From positions 255,503-319,502 of the forward strand of contig JADKJB010000034.1 of NCBI GenBank assembly GCA_016722525.1: a stretch of 64,000 bases of DNA, given 5' to 3'. Source of the stretch: Bacteroidota bacterium (GTDB lineage: Bacteria; Bacteroidota; Bacteroidia; AKYH767-A; OLB10). Shown one piece after another: positions 26,846 through 36,643 of the stretch; position 1 is the stretch's first letter; each line of letters opens with the position of its first letter. Under the pieces are notes generated by a model, which had not been told where the DNA came from, did no database searches, and saw only the letters and a list, made by a program, of their open reading frames with translations. The translations under genes and the position numbers were made by a program.

Positions 26846-28648
26846 CTAACACTTTTTCTGTTGCCTTTTTCTCTCATTTTCATCCAAATAAATTTTACGA
26901 ATCCGGATCGATTTTGGGGTTAACTCCACGTACTCATCCCACTCAATATATTCCATTGCTTCTTCAAGTGAAAAATTGATTTTAGGAATGATCCTTACGT
27001 TATCATCACTACCCGCAGCCCTAAAATTAGTAAGCTGTTTAGCACGGGTTACATTAATAACCAAATCACCTGGCCGGATGTGTTCCCCAATTACCTGACC
27101 AGCATAAATATCTTCTCCCGGATTTATAAAGAAAGAGCCTCTGTCTTGCATTTTCTCAATAGAATATGCCGTAGACAAACCTTTATCCATGCTTATAAGT
27201 ACACCGTTGATTCTTCCTGGAATTCCGCCTTTCCATGGTTCAAATGATTTAAATCTGTGAGCCATGATAGCCTCTCCTGCCGTTGCTGTCAAAATTTGAT
27301 TTCTAAGACCGATTAATCCTCTTGCAGGAATTTCGAATTCCAGGTGTTGCAAATCACCTTTTGGCTCCATAATCAACAATTCGCCTTTGCGTTGCGTAAC
27401 AAGTTCTATGACTTTTCCTGCAACCTGTTGTGGCGTATCAATGGTTAATACTTCAAGAGGCTCACATTTACGACCGTCAATTTCTTTAGTTATTACTTGA
27501 GGTTGTCCAATTTGCATTTCATAACCTTCCCTGCGCATAGTCTCAATGAGAATAGACAAATGGAGTATGCCTCTGCCATAAACCAAATAAGAGTCAGGAG
27601 AACCTGTTTCTTCAACTTTGAGGGCCAGGTTTTTTTCTAATTCCTTAAATAGCCGATCACGAAGGTGTCGTGAGGTTACAAATTTCCCTTCTTTACCAAA
27701 GAAAGGTGAATTATTGATGGTGAAAAGCATGTTCAAGGTTGGTTCATCAATAGCTACAGGCGTTAATGCTTCCGGATTCTCTAAATCAGAAACCGTATCT
27801 CCAATTTCAAAATCATCAAGCCCTACGATAGCACAAATATCACCTGCCGGTACTTCTGCAACTTTAGTTCTGCCAAGGCCTTCAAAAGTCATTAGTTCTT
27901 TAATCCTGGTTTTTACAATTCTGCCATCTTTTTTCATCATGGCAACAGGCATGTTTTCTTTTAAAGTTCCCCGGTAGACTCTTCCAATAGCTATCCTTCC
28001 AACAAATGAAGAATAATCCAATGAAGTAATTAACATTTGAGGCGTTCCTTCACGAAAAGGAGCTGGGGGAACGTACTCAATAATGGTATCAAGTAAGGCT
28101 GTAATATCTTCAGTGGGTTTATTCCAGTCAGTGGACATCCATCCATGTTTTGACGAACCATATATAGTAGGGAAATTCAATTGTTCTTCGGTAGCATCCA
28201 AATGGAAAAAGAGATCAAATACTTTTTCATGAACCTCATCAGGGCGGCAATTTTCTTTGTCCACCTTATTGATGACCAAAATAGGTTTCAAACCCGCATT
28301 CAAAGCTTTCTGCAAAACAAAACGTGTTTGCGGCATAGGCCCTTCAAAAGCATCAACTAAAAGCAAAACACCATCAGCCATGGTTAGTACGCGTTCGACT
28401 TCGCCTCCAAAATCAGCGTGACCAGGAGTGTCAATTATATTTACTTTAACTCCTTTATAGTTAATAGAGACATTTTTCGAAACAATAGTGATTCCGCGTT
28501 CACGCTCTAAATCGTTGTTATCGAGTATCAGTTCACCCATGAATTGGTTATCACGGAACAACTGACTTTGATGTAATATTTTATCCACCAAGGTAGTTTT
28601 TCCGTGGTCAACGTGTGCTATAATAGCAATGTTTCTAATGTTTTTCAT
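26846..28648 (-). CDS. typA: Translational GTPase TypA/BipA
   Basis: EF-G-like GTPase that assists 50S maturation, especially under stress or cold. 600 residues, usual size. G1 AHVDHGKTTLVDKIL (about 10-24), G2 RERGITIVSKNVSINYKGVK, G3 DTPGHADFGGEVERVL, G4 NKVDKENCRPDE are intact. Domain II, EF-G-like domains and the C-terminal TypA-specific domain (EPKGDLQHLEFEIPARGLIG, and INVTRAKQLTNFRAAG) follow. ATG at 28648 with a promoter element at 28677-28684. No frameshift, unlike many neighbours. Confidence 0.98.
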   Translation of the reverse strand: MKNIRNIAIIAHVDHGKTTLVDKILHQSQLFRDNQFMGELILDNNDLERERGITIVSKNVSINYKGVKVNIIDTPGHADFGGEVERVLTMADGVLLLVDAFEGPMPQTRFVLQKALNAGLKPILVINKVDKENCRPDEVHEKVFDLFFHLDATEEQLNFPTIYGSSKHGWMSTDWNKPTEDITALLDTIIEYVPPAPFREGTPQMLITSLDYSSFVGRIAIGRVYRGTLKENMPVAMMKKDGRIVKTRIKELMTFEGLGRTKVAEVPAGDICAIVGLDDFEIGDTVSDLENPEALTPVAIDEPTLNMLFTINNSPFFGKEGKFVTSRHLRDRLFKELEKNLALKVEETGSPDSYLVYGRGILHLSILIETMRREGYEMQIGQPQVITKEIDGRKCEPLEVLTIDTPQQVAGKVIELVTQRKGELLIMEPKGDLQHLEFEIPARGLIGLRNQILTATAGEAIMAHRFKSFEPWKGGIPGRINGVLISMDKGLSTAYSIEKMQDRGSFFINPGEDIYAGQVIGEHIRPGDLVINVTRAKQLTNFRAAGSDDNVRIIPKINFSLEEAMEYIEWDEYVELTPKSIRIRKIYLDENERKRQQKKC

Positions 28649-28676
28649 GAATCAATGAGGCCTGAATTTGAGGGTG

Positions 28677-28684
28677 CAAAGGTA
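28677..28684 (-). promoter_or_regulatory. -7 promoter element of typA
   Basis: On the minus strand TACCTTTG matches TAnnTTTG, 28 bases before the ATG. Confidence 0.5.
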
Positions 28685-28777
28685 GGTTAAAATCTTCGAT
28701 TAATCACGGTTTGCTTAAAGGTTCCATAAAACTCGATAATTGTATTATAAGAATAAAAAAATGTACTTTATGGTGTA

Positions 28778-28836
28778 TTGTTAAACTTTTAGCTTTTCCG
28801 TTTTGTTTAACTTTTAATTAAACAAATTAAACAAAA
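28778..28836 (+). promoter_or_regulatory. Direct and inverted repeats upstream of the DUF4397 gene
   Basis: TTGTTAAACTTTTA (28778-28791) recurs as TTGTTTAACTTTTA (28803-28816), one mismatch, 25 bases apart. TTTTGTTTAA (28801-28810) is a perfect inverted repeat of TTAAACAAAA (28827-28836). Together they could be an operator or an A/U leader hairpin ahead of the ATG at 28857. No regulator is identifiable. Confidence 0.45.
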
Positions 28837-28856
28837 AATTAAAACCTAAATTAATT

Positions 28857-29565
28857 ATGAAAAATTCAATTAAATTTATTTCAATGAAATTTCTTGCTGT
28901 ATTGATTATGCCTGCGGCGCTAACATTTACAGCTTGTAGTGATGATGATGATAACACTATGGTGCCAACGCCAACTTATGCCAAAATGATGGTTACTCAT
29001 GCTTCGCCAGACGCACCTGGAGTTGATCTTTTGATCGACAATGTTAAAATTGAACTCAAGTGCAATTACTTATCCTAGCAGCACACCTTATATCACGGTT
29101 GCTTCAGGAAACAGAAACGTTAAAGTAAATGTAGCTGGCACTTCAACAACTGTTATTAACGCCACATTGCCATTGGGAGTTAACAAAAATTATTCTGTTT
29201 TCGCAATCGAACCAGTAGCTTCTATTTCAGCTTTAGTAGTTGAAGATAACTTAACAGCGCCTGCTGCTGGTAAGGCTCACGTAAGATTCATTCACCTTTC
29301 CCCTGATGCTCCTGCAGTAGATGTGGCACTTGATGGTGGAGCTGTTGTATTTGGTGATTATACCTTTAAAGAAGCTTCTGCATTTACTCCTCTTGATGCA
29401 GGTACTTATGATTTAGAAGTTCGTGTTGCAGGAACTACAAACGTAGCTTTAGATCTTGATCCAATCACTTTAACTGCAGGTAAAATTTATACAGTTTATG
29501 CAAAAGGGTTCCTTGCTGGAAGTGGTCCACAAGCCTTAGGAGCTGAAATTATTGTGAATAAATAG
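28857..29565 (+). CDS. DUF4397-domain lipoprotein (one frameshift)
   Basis: A signal peptide and lipobox (AALTFTAC, Cys about residue 23) with an Asp-rich linker (SDDDDNTM) precede two DUF4397-like beta domains: AKMMVTHASPDAPGVDLLID, and later AHVRFIHLSPDAPAVDVALD and GTYDLEVRVAGTTNVALDLD. The repeated HxSPDAPxVD motif marks the family. The first frame ends at 29078, but the second (NSSAITYPSSTPYITVASGN) begins within it, so one base is extra near 29042-29048. About 235 residues, ending EIIVNK. Exact function unknown. Probably at the outer membrane. A strong terminator follows. Confidence 0.82.
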
Positions 29566-29584
29566 TGTTAACAGTTTTATTAGG

Positions 29585-29617
29585 AAGTCCTGCCTTCAAA
29601 AGGCAGGACTTTTTTAT
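29585..29617 (+). terminator. Strong terminator after the DUF4397 gene
   Basis: AAGTCCTGCCTT and AAGGCAGGACTT form a 12-bp perfect stem with a tiny loop, followed by TTTTTT. Confidence 0.92.
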
Positions 29618-29646
29618 TTAGCGTGGATGTTAACGCAATGAATCGT

Positions 29647-29654
29647 TACTTTTG
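29647..29654 (+). promoter_or_regulatory. -7 promoter element of lpxD
   Basis: TACTTTTG matches TAnnTTTG, 17 bases before the lpxD ATG. Confidence 0.5.
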
Positions 29655-29671
29655 CCTTCAATTCGAGAAAT

Positions 29672-30611
29672 ATGAAATTTGATACTCCAGTAACAATTCA
29701 GGAATTGGCATTGCTCACCGGTTCCAAAGTAATTGGGAACGACTCTTCCATAGTGAGCGGAATTAACGAAATTCATATGGTTGGTCATGGAGACATTACT
29801 TTCGTTGATCATCCAAAATATTATGATAAGGCATTGCATTCAGCAGCGTCTTTTGTGATTATTAACAAAGAAGTGGTTTGCCCTTCCGGGAAGTCACTTT
29901 TATTTTCTGATGACCCGTTCCGGGACTACGTTAAAATTGTAAAGCATTTTAGACCTTTTCAATCTTCGCTTACTGCTATATCACCTACAGCAAAAGTTGG
30001 AAATGGTACTATTATTCAACCTAATGTCTTTTTAGGAAACCATGTTGTAATAGGGAAAAATTGTTTGATACATGCAGGTGTTGCTATTTATGACCATTGC
30101 ATAGTAGGGGATGATGTAATTATTCATTCCAATACTGTAATCGGTTCTGATGCATTTTATTTTAAAAGAAGGCCGGAAGGCTATGACAAAATGGTATCCT
30201 GTGGCAGGGTAATCATTGAAGATAAAGTTGAAATAGGTTCGTGTTGCACCATCGACAAAGGCGTATCGGGAGATACAATTATTGGAGCAGGAACCAAATT
30301 CGATAATCATATTCATATTGGCCATGACACTGTAATTGGTCGCAACTGCTTGTTTGCTGCTCAGGTAGGTGTTGCAGGCGTGGTGAAAGTTGAAGATGAT
30401 GTTATACTTTGGGGTCAGGTAGGTGTTCAAAAGACCTGGTTATTGGAAAGGAGCTGTGGTACTTGGCCAATCAGGAATAGCCAAATCCCTTGAAGGAAAT
30501 ACCACTTATTTTGGAAGCCCGGTTCGAGAGGCTCGCGAAAAAATGAAAGAACTTGCAATGATCAAACGCCTCCCTGAATTGATTAAATTATTGGATCCTT
30601 CAAATATTTAG
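29672..30611 (+). CDS. lpxD: LpxD, UDP-3-O-acylglucosamine N-acyltransferase (frameshifted)
   Basis: Third step of lipid A synthesis: adds the second hydroxyacyl chain to UDP-acylglucosamine in the cytoplasm. An N-terminal uridine-binding domain (MKFDTPVTIQELALLTGSKV, EIHMVGHGDITFVDHPKYYD) precedes a left-handed beta-helix of hexapeptide repeats (NVFLGNHVVIGKNCLIHAGV, HIHIGHDTVIGRNCLFAAQV). The catalytic-His helix region is around DNHIHIGH. The frame breaks near 30436-30455, where two missing G bases would restore GVQKDLVIGKGAVVLGQSGI. The second frame gives the end NTTYFGSPVREAREKMKELA and stops at 30611. About 314 residues. The broken lipid A gene is almost surely an error. Confidence 0.93.
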
Positions 30612-30643
30612 TTTTGGAACTCGAAACCGAAAATAATCGCAAC

Positions 30644-31846
30644 ATGGAATTGGAGGCAAAAAAACTCCAATTGCATTGGCTTTTACAGATCACGAAAGCC
30701 ATTAATTATAATTTACCTGTTGCTAATCTTTTTGAAATTTATCAGTCTGTTTTGAAGGAACATCTTGGTGTGGGTAGTTTAATTTTGCTCATCCATGAAG
30801 GAAACTGGCAAATACCGGTAAGTTTTGGATTTGAAGGACAATTGCCATTTACGGATTTCGATTTAGTTGCTGCAGAAGTACAGAAAATTTCAGAGCAAAA
30901 TACTGAAACTCCGATTTGGTTTAAGTATTTTGAAACGGTAGTTCCGGTTTTTCATAATGACAGACCACTTGCATATGCGCTCATTGGAAATTTAAATGAT
31001 CAAATTTTTCCTTCAAAACGTGAAATTATTACCTATATACACACCATCACTAATCTTATTGTTGTGGCAATTGAGAATAAGCGGATGGCAAAAGAATCAA
31101 TACGCCAGGCTGCGGTAGACAGAGAATTGGAGCTTGCCGCACAAATGCAAACAATGCTTTTCCCTGCAAGTTTTGTTAAGAACTCATTTATGGATATTGC
31201 TGCTACCTATATACCGCATTCATCTGTTGGCGGCGATTATTATGATTACATACCGCTGAATGAGCATGAAGCACTTGTATGTATGGCCGATGTATCCGGG
31301 AAAGGGATTTCAGCAGCTTTACTGATGTCTAATTTTCAGGCAAACCTGCACGCACTGATCAAGCACACTTATACTTCCTTAGAGAACCTTATCATTGAAT
31401 TGAATGATTGCGTAAACAGATCGGCCAGAGGAGAAAAATTTATTACTTTTTTCATAGCAAAAATCAATAATGCAACTAACGAAATCGAATATATAAATGC
31501 CGGACATAATCCCCCGATGTTGGTTCATGGCAATCAAATTATAATTCTGGAACAAGGCACAACGGGATTGGGAATGTTTGAAGAGCTACCTTTTTTGAAT
31601 ATAGGCAGATTGCATTTTCCACAAGGTTCTGTTTTGTTTTGTTATACAGATGGAATTATAGAAATGGAAAATCATGAGGGTATAGCTTACGGAACAGAAC
31701 TGCTGGAAGTGTTACTTTTAAAACACCATGGCGCAACAACAATGGAAGATTTACACAGTGTTATGGTTGCATCATTTGACGATTATTGCAAAGGAATTGG
31801 TTACAATGATGATGTAACTTTTTTAAGTGTTAGAATTACCGGATAA
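30644..31846 (+). CDS. PP2C/SpoIIE-type serine phosphatase with N-terminal sensor region
   Basis: Start ATG 30644 (MELEAKKLQLHWLLQITKAI) preferred over TTG 30614. The N-terminal 130 residues look like a GAF-type sensor (NLFEIYQSVLKEHLGVGSLI). A linker helix (AAVDRELELAAQMQTMLFPA) joins it to a SpoIIE/PP2C domain with YIPHSSVGGDYYDYIPL, MADVSGKGISAALLMSNFQA and CYTDGIIEMENHEG, and the late NDDVTFLSVRI motif. The metal-binding Asp residues (GGDYYD, ADVSGKG, GYNDD) are present. Such enzymes act in partner-switching pathways that control sigma factors or stress responses. No anti-sigma partner is seen nearby. Its last 24 bases overlap the convergent ligase gene. Confidence 0.9.
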   Translation: MELEAKKLQLHWLLQITKAINYNLPVANLFEIYQSVLKEHLGVGSLILLIHEGNWQIPVSFGFEGQLPFTDFDLVAAEVQKISEQNTETPIWFKYFETVVPVFHNDRPLAYALIGNLNDQIFPSKREIITYIHTITNLIVVAIENKRMAKESIRQAAVDRELELAAQMQTMLFPASFVKNSFMDIAATYIPHSSVGGDYYDYIPLNEHEALVCMADVSGKGISAALLMSNFQANLHALIKHTYTSLENLIIELNDCVNRSARGEKFITFFIAKINNATNEIEYINAGHNPPMLVHGNQIIILEQGTTGLGMFEELPFLNIGRLHFPQGSVLFCYTDGIIEMENHEGIAYGTELLEVLLLKHHGATTMEDLHSVMVASFDDYCKGIGYNDDVTFLSVRITG

Positions 31847-33304
31847 ATTCGTTTTCTGGTCATTGAAACTTTCTTTTTCACGGAAATGATAAACATCAAG
31901 TGCAACAATTCCGGCAATAAATGCCCAAAAGGGAACAGAAGCTTTTTCAGTATCCAGAAAATTGTTTAACATTCCATGTATCCAATAGGTAATCAGTCCT
32001 AGAATCAATCCTTTTGCCAGTATCCGAACACGTTTATCTTTTGAGTAAATAATCATGCGGGAAGCGCGATATATCGTAAAAATTCCAATCAGGATAAAAG
32101 CAATCGGCCCTAATATACCTTGTTCAGCGAGGGGGCCAATAAATTCACTGTGTGCATTGCCTCCTTCACCAAAATTTGTACTGATATAAGTTCTTTCACT
32201 CCATTTTTGATAAGGCGCATATTGGAACATATAAGTCCCTGGACCCCATCCGAACCAAGGCCTATCATCGAAAAGTCTGAAAGCGCTGTGCCACCTGTTA
32301 ATTCGTTCTACGTTTGATGCATCAGTAGAAATATTCGACATAGATTCAACATGTGATGCATAATCTGATGAAGACTGCTCTTCGTTTTGTTCCAGTTCCA
32401 TGATAATCTGAGTCTGGAATATAAAAATGAAGGCAACCACAGTAACAATTCCTGAAATTATTATAGCTGTTTTAATTCTCAGAAGGAATACCAGGTAACA
32501 TAAGAGGGCAGCAACCAAACTAATCCAGGATGCCCGGGTATATGACAACACAATGGCAGAAATAAGAATGAGCAACGCCACAAAAGCCCAAATCCTTAAA
32601 TTGATGGAAGTATCTTTGTCGGCGATATATCCAAAGATAAGCGGAATAAACATAGCTATCATAGCAGCGTATGCAGTATGGTCGTTATAAAAAGGTACCA
32701 TAGATGTATGAGCAGCTTGTTCTGAAAATCCTTGTGAAGCATGTATTAGGGTAGTGTAAAAAATTATGATCATCAATGGGATTAAATAGCACCATGAAAA
32801 AATTTTAATGTTTTTGATATTTTTGAACATCTGAATAGCCAGAAAATAATACACTAAAACAAAGCAGTACCTCGCAAGAGTAGCTTTAAAGGAAACCAAA
32901 GGGAGTGAGCTGGTCAACGTAGTAATTGTCATCCATAATAAATGGAATATTATGGCAAGAGTAACAGGGTGTGACAATATTTTTTTATCGATGGGTTCAT
33001 TTGCAATTGTTTTAAAAACAAACAACAACATAATACCAAAAATAATTGGTTCGGAGGGAAGGCTTACACCAATTCCAAGGCCTGTTTTGGAAAGATTAAT
33101 TGACAAAGGAGTAACAACAACTGCAAAAAGCATGAGTAAATCCATCCTGTAGATTCCTGTAACAATAACAAGAATGACAGCAGGTAATAGGAGAATCCAA
33201 AATACTTCACTTACAAATCCTATACAGGCGGCTATGGCGAAAACGGTAATACCTCCGTAAAGCCACCACAACCCAACGCTATTTTTGGCTAGTGGTTGCA
33301 TCAA
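31823..33304 (-). CDS. O-antigen ligase / Wzy-family membrane protein
   Basis: 493 residues with about ten membrane segments (WWLYGGITVFAIAACIGFVS, WILLLPAVILVIVTGIY, LILISAIVLSYTRASWISLV). The periplasmic loop typical of the family lies before the later segments, with WHSAFRLFDDRPWFGWGPGT and GNAHSEFIGPLAEQGILGPI, and Arg and His residues in the right places. It joins or polymerises glycan repeats at the periplasmic face of the inner membrane. It is first (downstream end) of a leftward group with a chain-length determinant and a flippase. Ligase versus polymerase cannot be settled. Confidence 0.9.
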   Translation of the reverse strand: MMQPLAKNSVGLWWLYGGITVFAIAACIGFVSEVFWILLLPAVILVIVTGIYRMDLLMLFAVVVTPLSINLSKTGLGIGVSLPSEPIIFGIMLLFVFKTIANEPIDKKILSHPVTLAIIFHLLWMTITTLTSSLPLVSFKATLARYCFVLVYYFLAIQMFKNIKNIKIFSWCYLIPLMIIIFYTTLIHASQGFSEQAAHTSMVPFYNDHTAYAAMIAMFIPLIFGYIADKDTSINLRIWAFVALLILISAIVLSYTRASWISLVAALLCYLVFLLRIKTAIIISGIVTVVAFIFIFQTQIIMELEQNEEQSSSDYASHVESMSNISTDASNVERINRWHSAFRLFDDRPWFGWGPGTYMFQYAPYQKWSERTYISTNFGEGGNAHSEFIGPLAEQGILGPIAFILIGIFTIYRASRMIIYSKDKRVRILAKGLILGLITYWIHGMLNNFLDTEKASVPFWAFIAGIVALDVYHFREKESFNDQKTNLSGNSNT

Positions 33305-33319
33305 TTCAAGAGATGGAAA

Positions 33320-34305
33320 TTAAAGCAATCTGTTGCTTTCAATTCGTTTCGTATTTTCAAAAATCACAATGATAATTAAGGAAAGCAATAACATAGCACC
33401 AGTAAACATAATTATCAATAAGCTTCTTACCGGGTAGGATTTCTTTTCGGCCGGCACCGGTTTAGTGACCAGATTAGAGTAAGTCAATTCTTTAGAAAGA
33501 TCCTTCAAAGCGTTCTCATAACTGATTTTATAATCATTGTATGCACCACGTGCACGCCACAAATGTTCTTTTAGCGAAATATACTCGCCTCCCTTAGTAA
33601 GTAAGTTATCCATTACTTTGTCAAGGGGCCTGTTACCACCTGCGCCAACCCTTCCGGAAGCCATTTCGTTGTAGTATGTTTTTGTGAAGGATTTTATTTG
33701 GCCATCGTAATCAAGAATACCATACTTAGTTCTTATTTCCAACAATGCCAACTCCATCGAATCCATTTCTGCCTTTTTAAGATCTAATTGATTTTTGAGG
33801 ATTACTACTACTTCACCCGATTTTTCGCGTTGCATCGATCGTGCTTTTTTATGCATAATGGAAAGTACCGAATCTACCATTTGGCTTGCAATTAAAGGAT
33901 TGGTATCCCAAACAGTTATTTCAACAGATTCAAACTTAGTTTTATCCACTTTAATATTCTCACTCATCATAGCATATAGTATGGACAAGGGAAATTTAGC
34001 CGTAGTGTCAATGTCGTAATGTTGAAAAAGTTGAAAATCATCTATCAATTCATCTCTGATGTCATCCGATTCCAAAAGTTGAAGCATCTGTTCTGTAGGG
34101 CTTTCGGTTGAATAAGGAACAAGATTGGAGGGATATACAATAGCTGTTGACTTGAATTTTGGTTTAATAAATGTTTCTGATGAAAAAATTACAGCAAGTA
34201 CTATCGACACAACAGCTACAAGTATCAAATGAACTTTATACTTATTGACAATGGCAAAAAGAAAAGTACATCAAAGCCATGCTTTTGATCAGCGGAATCC
34301 TTCAT
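33320..34305 (-). CDS. Wzz-like chain-length determinant protein (frameshifted N-terminus)
   Basis: Two membrane segments flank a periplasmic coiled-coil domain, the Wzz plan: the first (VHLILVAVVSIVLAVIFSS), then KFKSTAIVYPSNLVPYSTES with long helices (VVVILKNQLDLKKAEMDSME), and a last one (LLIIMFTGAMLLLSLIIIVI). The long frame starts at 34228, but the ATG at 34305 gives MKDSADQKHGFDVLFF, and AIVNKYKVHLILVAVV continues it after one indel in the T-run at about 34255-34262, so the true start is 34305. About 328 residues. It regulates polymer length together with the adjacent ligase/polymerase. Confidence 0.85.
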
Positions 34306-34435
34306 TCTGTGTTTTGATTAAGTGGTTACAGGGGGGCAAAAGTATAAAAAAATCAATTAAATCCCGCACCTAACCAATTATAAACAAGATATTTAACTCT
34401 TAAACAATAATTCAAATACAAAAGCGTTTCGCAGT

Positions 34436-35890
34436 TCAATTTTTCAGGATCAGGGCAATTGATTTAATGCTTATTAGTCTTAAAATGAGTGCTATAGTAG
34501 TACTTGCCAGTACGGAAATGCTGAGTGAAATGGCCCAGGGAATTTCTACAGTACTCATCAACCAGGTTATGCACAATGTTGCCCCGGTAAAGGCTACAAA
34601 TTTTATAATTAACTTAAAATCAGGAACAAGTTGGAAAATACGGTAACAAAGAATGACTTGAATAAATGCAGTTATAAATTGTGTGAGCAGGCTGGAAATT
34701 GCTGCTCCGGTTGCTTGCAAATTCGGGATCAGAATAAAGTTAAGAATAACATTAAAAGCCATTCCTGCGCCGGCCATAATGTTTAATTGTTTTAGATTGC
34801 CATTTGCAGTCAATAAAGTTCCGAAAATATATGTAGTTGAAATTGCAAAAAAACAAGACATTAAAATACCAAATAATGTTGCGGATTCTACTACATGCTG
34901 TGTGTAAAGGAGGTCCATCACTTCAGATCGGTAAAAGATTGAAACTGAAGCCACCACTATAGCGGGAACGGCAATGAGTGCATAGGAAAGTTGTAACAGG
35001 CTTCGGATATTTTCTTTTTTCTTGAGCATGTGTGAAAACATAGGCAAGAGCAGGCTTGCAAAAAGGAAAGCCATCATATTGGCAGCATCTAAAATTCTAT
35101 ATGCCTGTGCATAAATTCCTGCTTGTAAAGATCCATCAGGTAACAGCCGTTCAATCATAACAGAGTCAATCCTGTTATAAAAGGTCATCAACAAGATGAG
35201 GATAGCAAATGGGTACGACTTTTTAAGTATCATTAATGCAAAAAGCGGATGCCAATTTAGTTTACTAAAAGTTGCTTTCTTTGCTAAAATGGTAAAAGTG
35301 AAAATTACTGTGAGAATATAAGCAAAGGTTTGAGCCCAAATGAACCATTCAATTCGAAAAGGGGTAGAAGTAACATTTCCCCAAAGTAAAAAAGCACAAA
35401 TTATTATCATTATAGCCCTATCGAGGACCGATACAATACTGTCGGTTTTAAACAGGTGAAGTCCTGCCAAATTGGACCTTAAATAAAGAATGAAAGAGAT
35501 AAGGACCTGGTTAAGAAGTAAAACCAAAAGCAATTCCACTTGCTGAATGCTATAGCCTAGTAGAAATGAGGCCACAAAACTGATAATCAAATATATGCCT
35601 GCTAAAAAAAAACGTAATAAAATTATCCCTGAAAGATGTTTATCTAACAAGTGACGGTTTTGAGAGATATTTCTATTGTTGAAATTGGTGATGCCTAAAT
35701 CAAGTAGAATATTAAAAAGGAAGGAAAAGTTGAACAAAGCATAATATTCCCCATAAGCCACCGCTCCTGTCACATTTTGCACTGTTCGGTCGATGCCAAG
35801 CAGCCAAAAGGGTTTGATAAGCAGGTTCAGGAAAAGAAGAAAAGCCAGGTTGGTGATAAATTTTTTTGCATTCCGGAAAAGTTGGTGCAA
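34436..35890 (-). CDS. Wzx-like polysaccharide flippase
   Basis: 484 residues with 12-14 membrane segments (FITNLAFLLFLNLLIKPFWL, FFLAGIYLIISFVASFLLGY, SYPFAILILLMTFYNRIDSV, ALILRLISIKSIALILKN). This pattern fits the MOP-family oligosaccharide flippases that move lipid-linked glycan units across the inner membrane. The annotated start is TTG at 35890; no ATG is close, and TAAATTTG on the same strand at 35888-35895 overlaps it, so the start is uncertain or damaged. Third member of the leftward glycan-export group. Confidence 0.88.
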   Translation of the reverse strand: MHQLFRNAKKFITNLAFLLFLNLLIKPFWLLGIDRTVQNVTGAVAYGEYYALFNFSFLFNILLDLGITNFNNRNISQNRHLLDKHLSGIILLRFFLAGIYLIISFVASFLLGYSIQQVELLLVLLLNQVLISFILYLRSNLAGLHLFKTDSIVSVLDRAIMIIICAFLLWGNVTSTPFRIEWFIWAQTFAYILTVIFTFTILAKKATFSKLNWHPLFALMILKKSYPFAILILLMTFYNRIDSVMIERLLPDGSLQAGIYAQAYRILDAANMMAFLFASLLLPMFSHMLKKKENIRSLLQLSYALIAVPAIVVASVSIFYRSEVMDLLYTQHVVESATLFGILMSCFFAISTTYIFGTLLTANGNLKQLNIMAGAGMAFNVILNFILIPNLQATGAAISSLLTQFITAFIQVILCYRIFQLVPDFKLIIKFVAFTGATLCITWLMSTVEIPWAISLSISVLASTTIALILRLISIKSIALILKN

Positions 35891-35931
35891 ATTTAACCTA
35901 ATTATTTTGTGTCACTACAACATCCACGAAT

Positions 35932-36528
35932 ATGCTTAAAGAATATAAAACCGGAAAGAAGTACGTTGCAGGATGTGATGAGGCTGGTCGCGGGTGTTTG
36001 GCCGGGCCTGTATATGCTGCAAGTGTGATTTTGCCTAAAGGCTTTAAGCACCCTCTTTTGAATGATTCTAAAAAAATGAAAGAAGGGGATAGACTAATTT
36101 TAAGAGAGGTAATTTTAAAAGAAGCGATATCTTGGGCTATAGGAATATGCGATCATCAAGAAATCGATACTATTAACATCTTAAATGCTTCTATTTTGGC
36201 AATGCATAAAGCCGTTTCAAAACTTGATATTCTGCCTCAGTTTTTATTGATTGATGGTAACCGATTCAAACCATATATAGGCATCGAACATGAATGTGTA
36301 ATTGGGGGCGATGGGATTTATACTTGCATAGCCGCCGCCTCAGTATTGGCAAAGACAGAACGTGATCTTTATATGCTTCAACTGCATCAACAGTTTCCCC
36401 AATATGGATGGGATCGAAATAAAGCTTATGCAACAGAATCGCATCGAAAAGCGTTAATTCAATTTGGTCATTCTCCTTTTCACCGAAAAAGCTTTCGTCT
36501 CAATTATCAAACATCATTTGATTTTTAA
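35932..36528 (+). CDS. rnhB: Ribonuclease HII
   Basis: Cleaves RNA in RNA-DNA hybrids and at single misincorporated ribonucleotides. 198 residues. Catalytic Asp-Glu in VAGCDEAGRGCLAGPVYAAS (about 13-32), third acidic residue in LLIDGNRF, fourth in AAASVLAKTERDLYML, and the C-terminal basic GHSPFHRKSF. Divergent from the flippase gene, starts about 40 bases apart. Confidence 0.97.
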   Translation: MLKEYKTGKKYVAGCDEAGRGCLAGPVYAASVILPKGFKHPLLNDSKKMKEGDRLILREVILKEAISWAIGICDHQEIDTINILNASILAMHKAVSKLDILPQFLLIDGNRFKPYIGIEHECVIGGDGIYTCIAAASVLAKTERDLYMLQLHQQFPQYGWDRNKAYATESHRKALIQFGHSPFHRKSFRLNYQTSFDF

Positions 36529-36643
36529 AAATCCTTATTAACACTTCTATGTAAATAAGTACCTATGATTGGTTCGAATGTGACCGCTGAATAAAGGTAG
36601 TTTTGGAGTATTCAAAAATTCCAAAGAATCCTTTCCATCAGTT

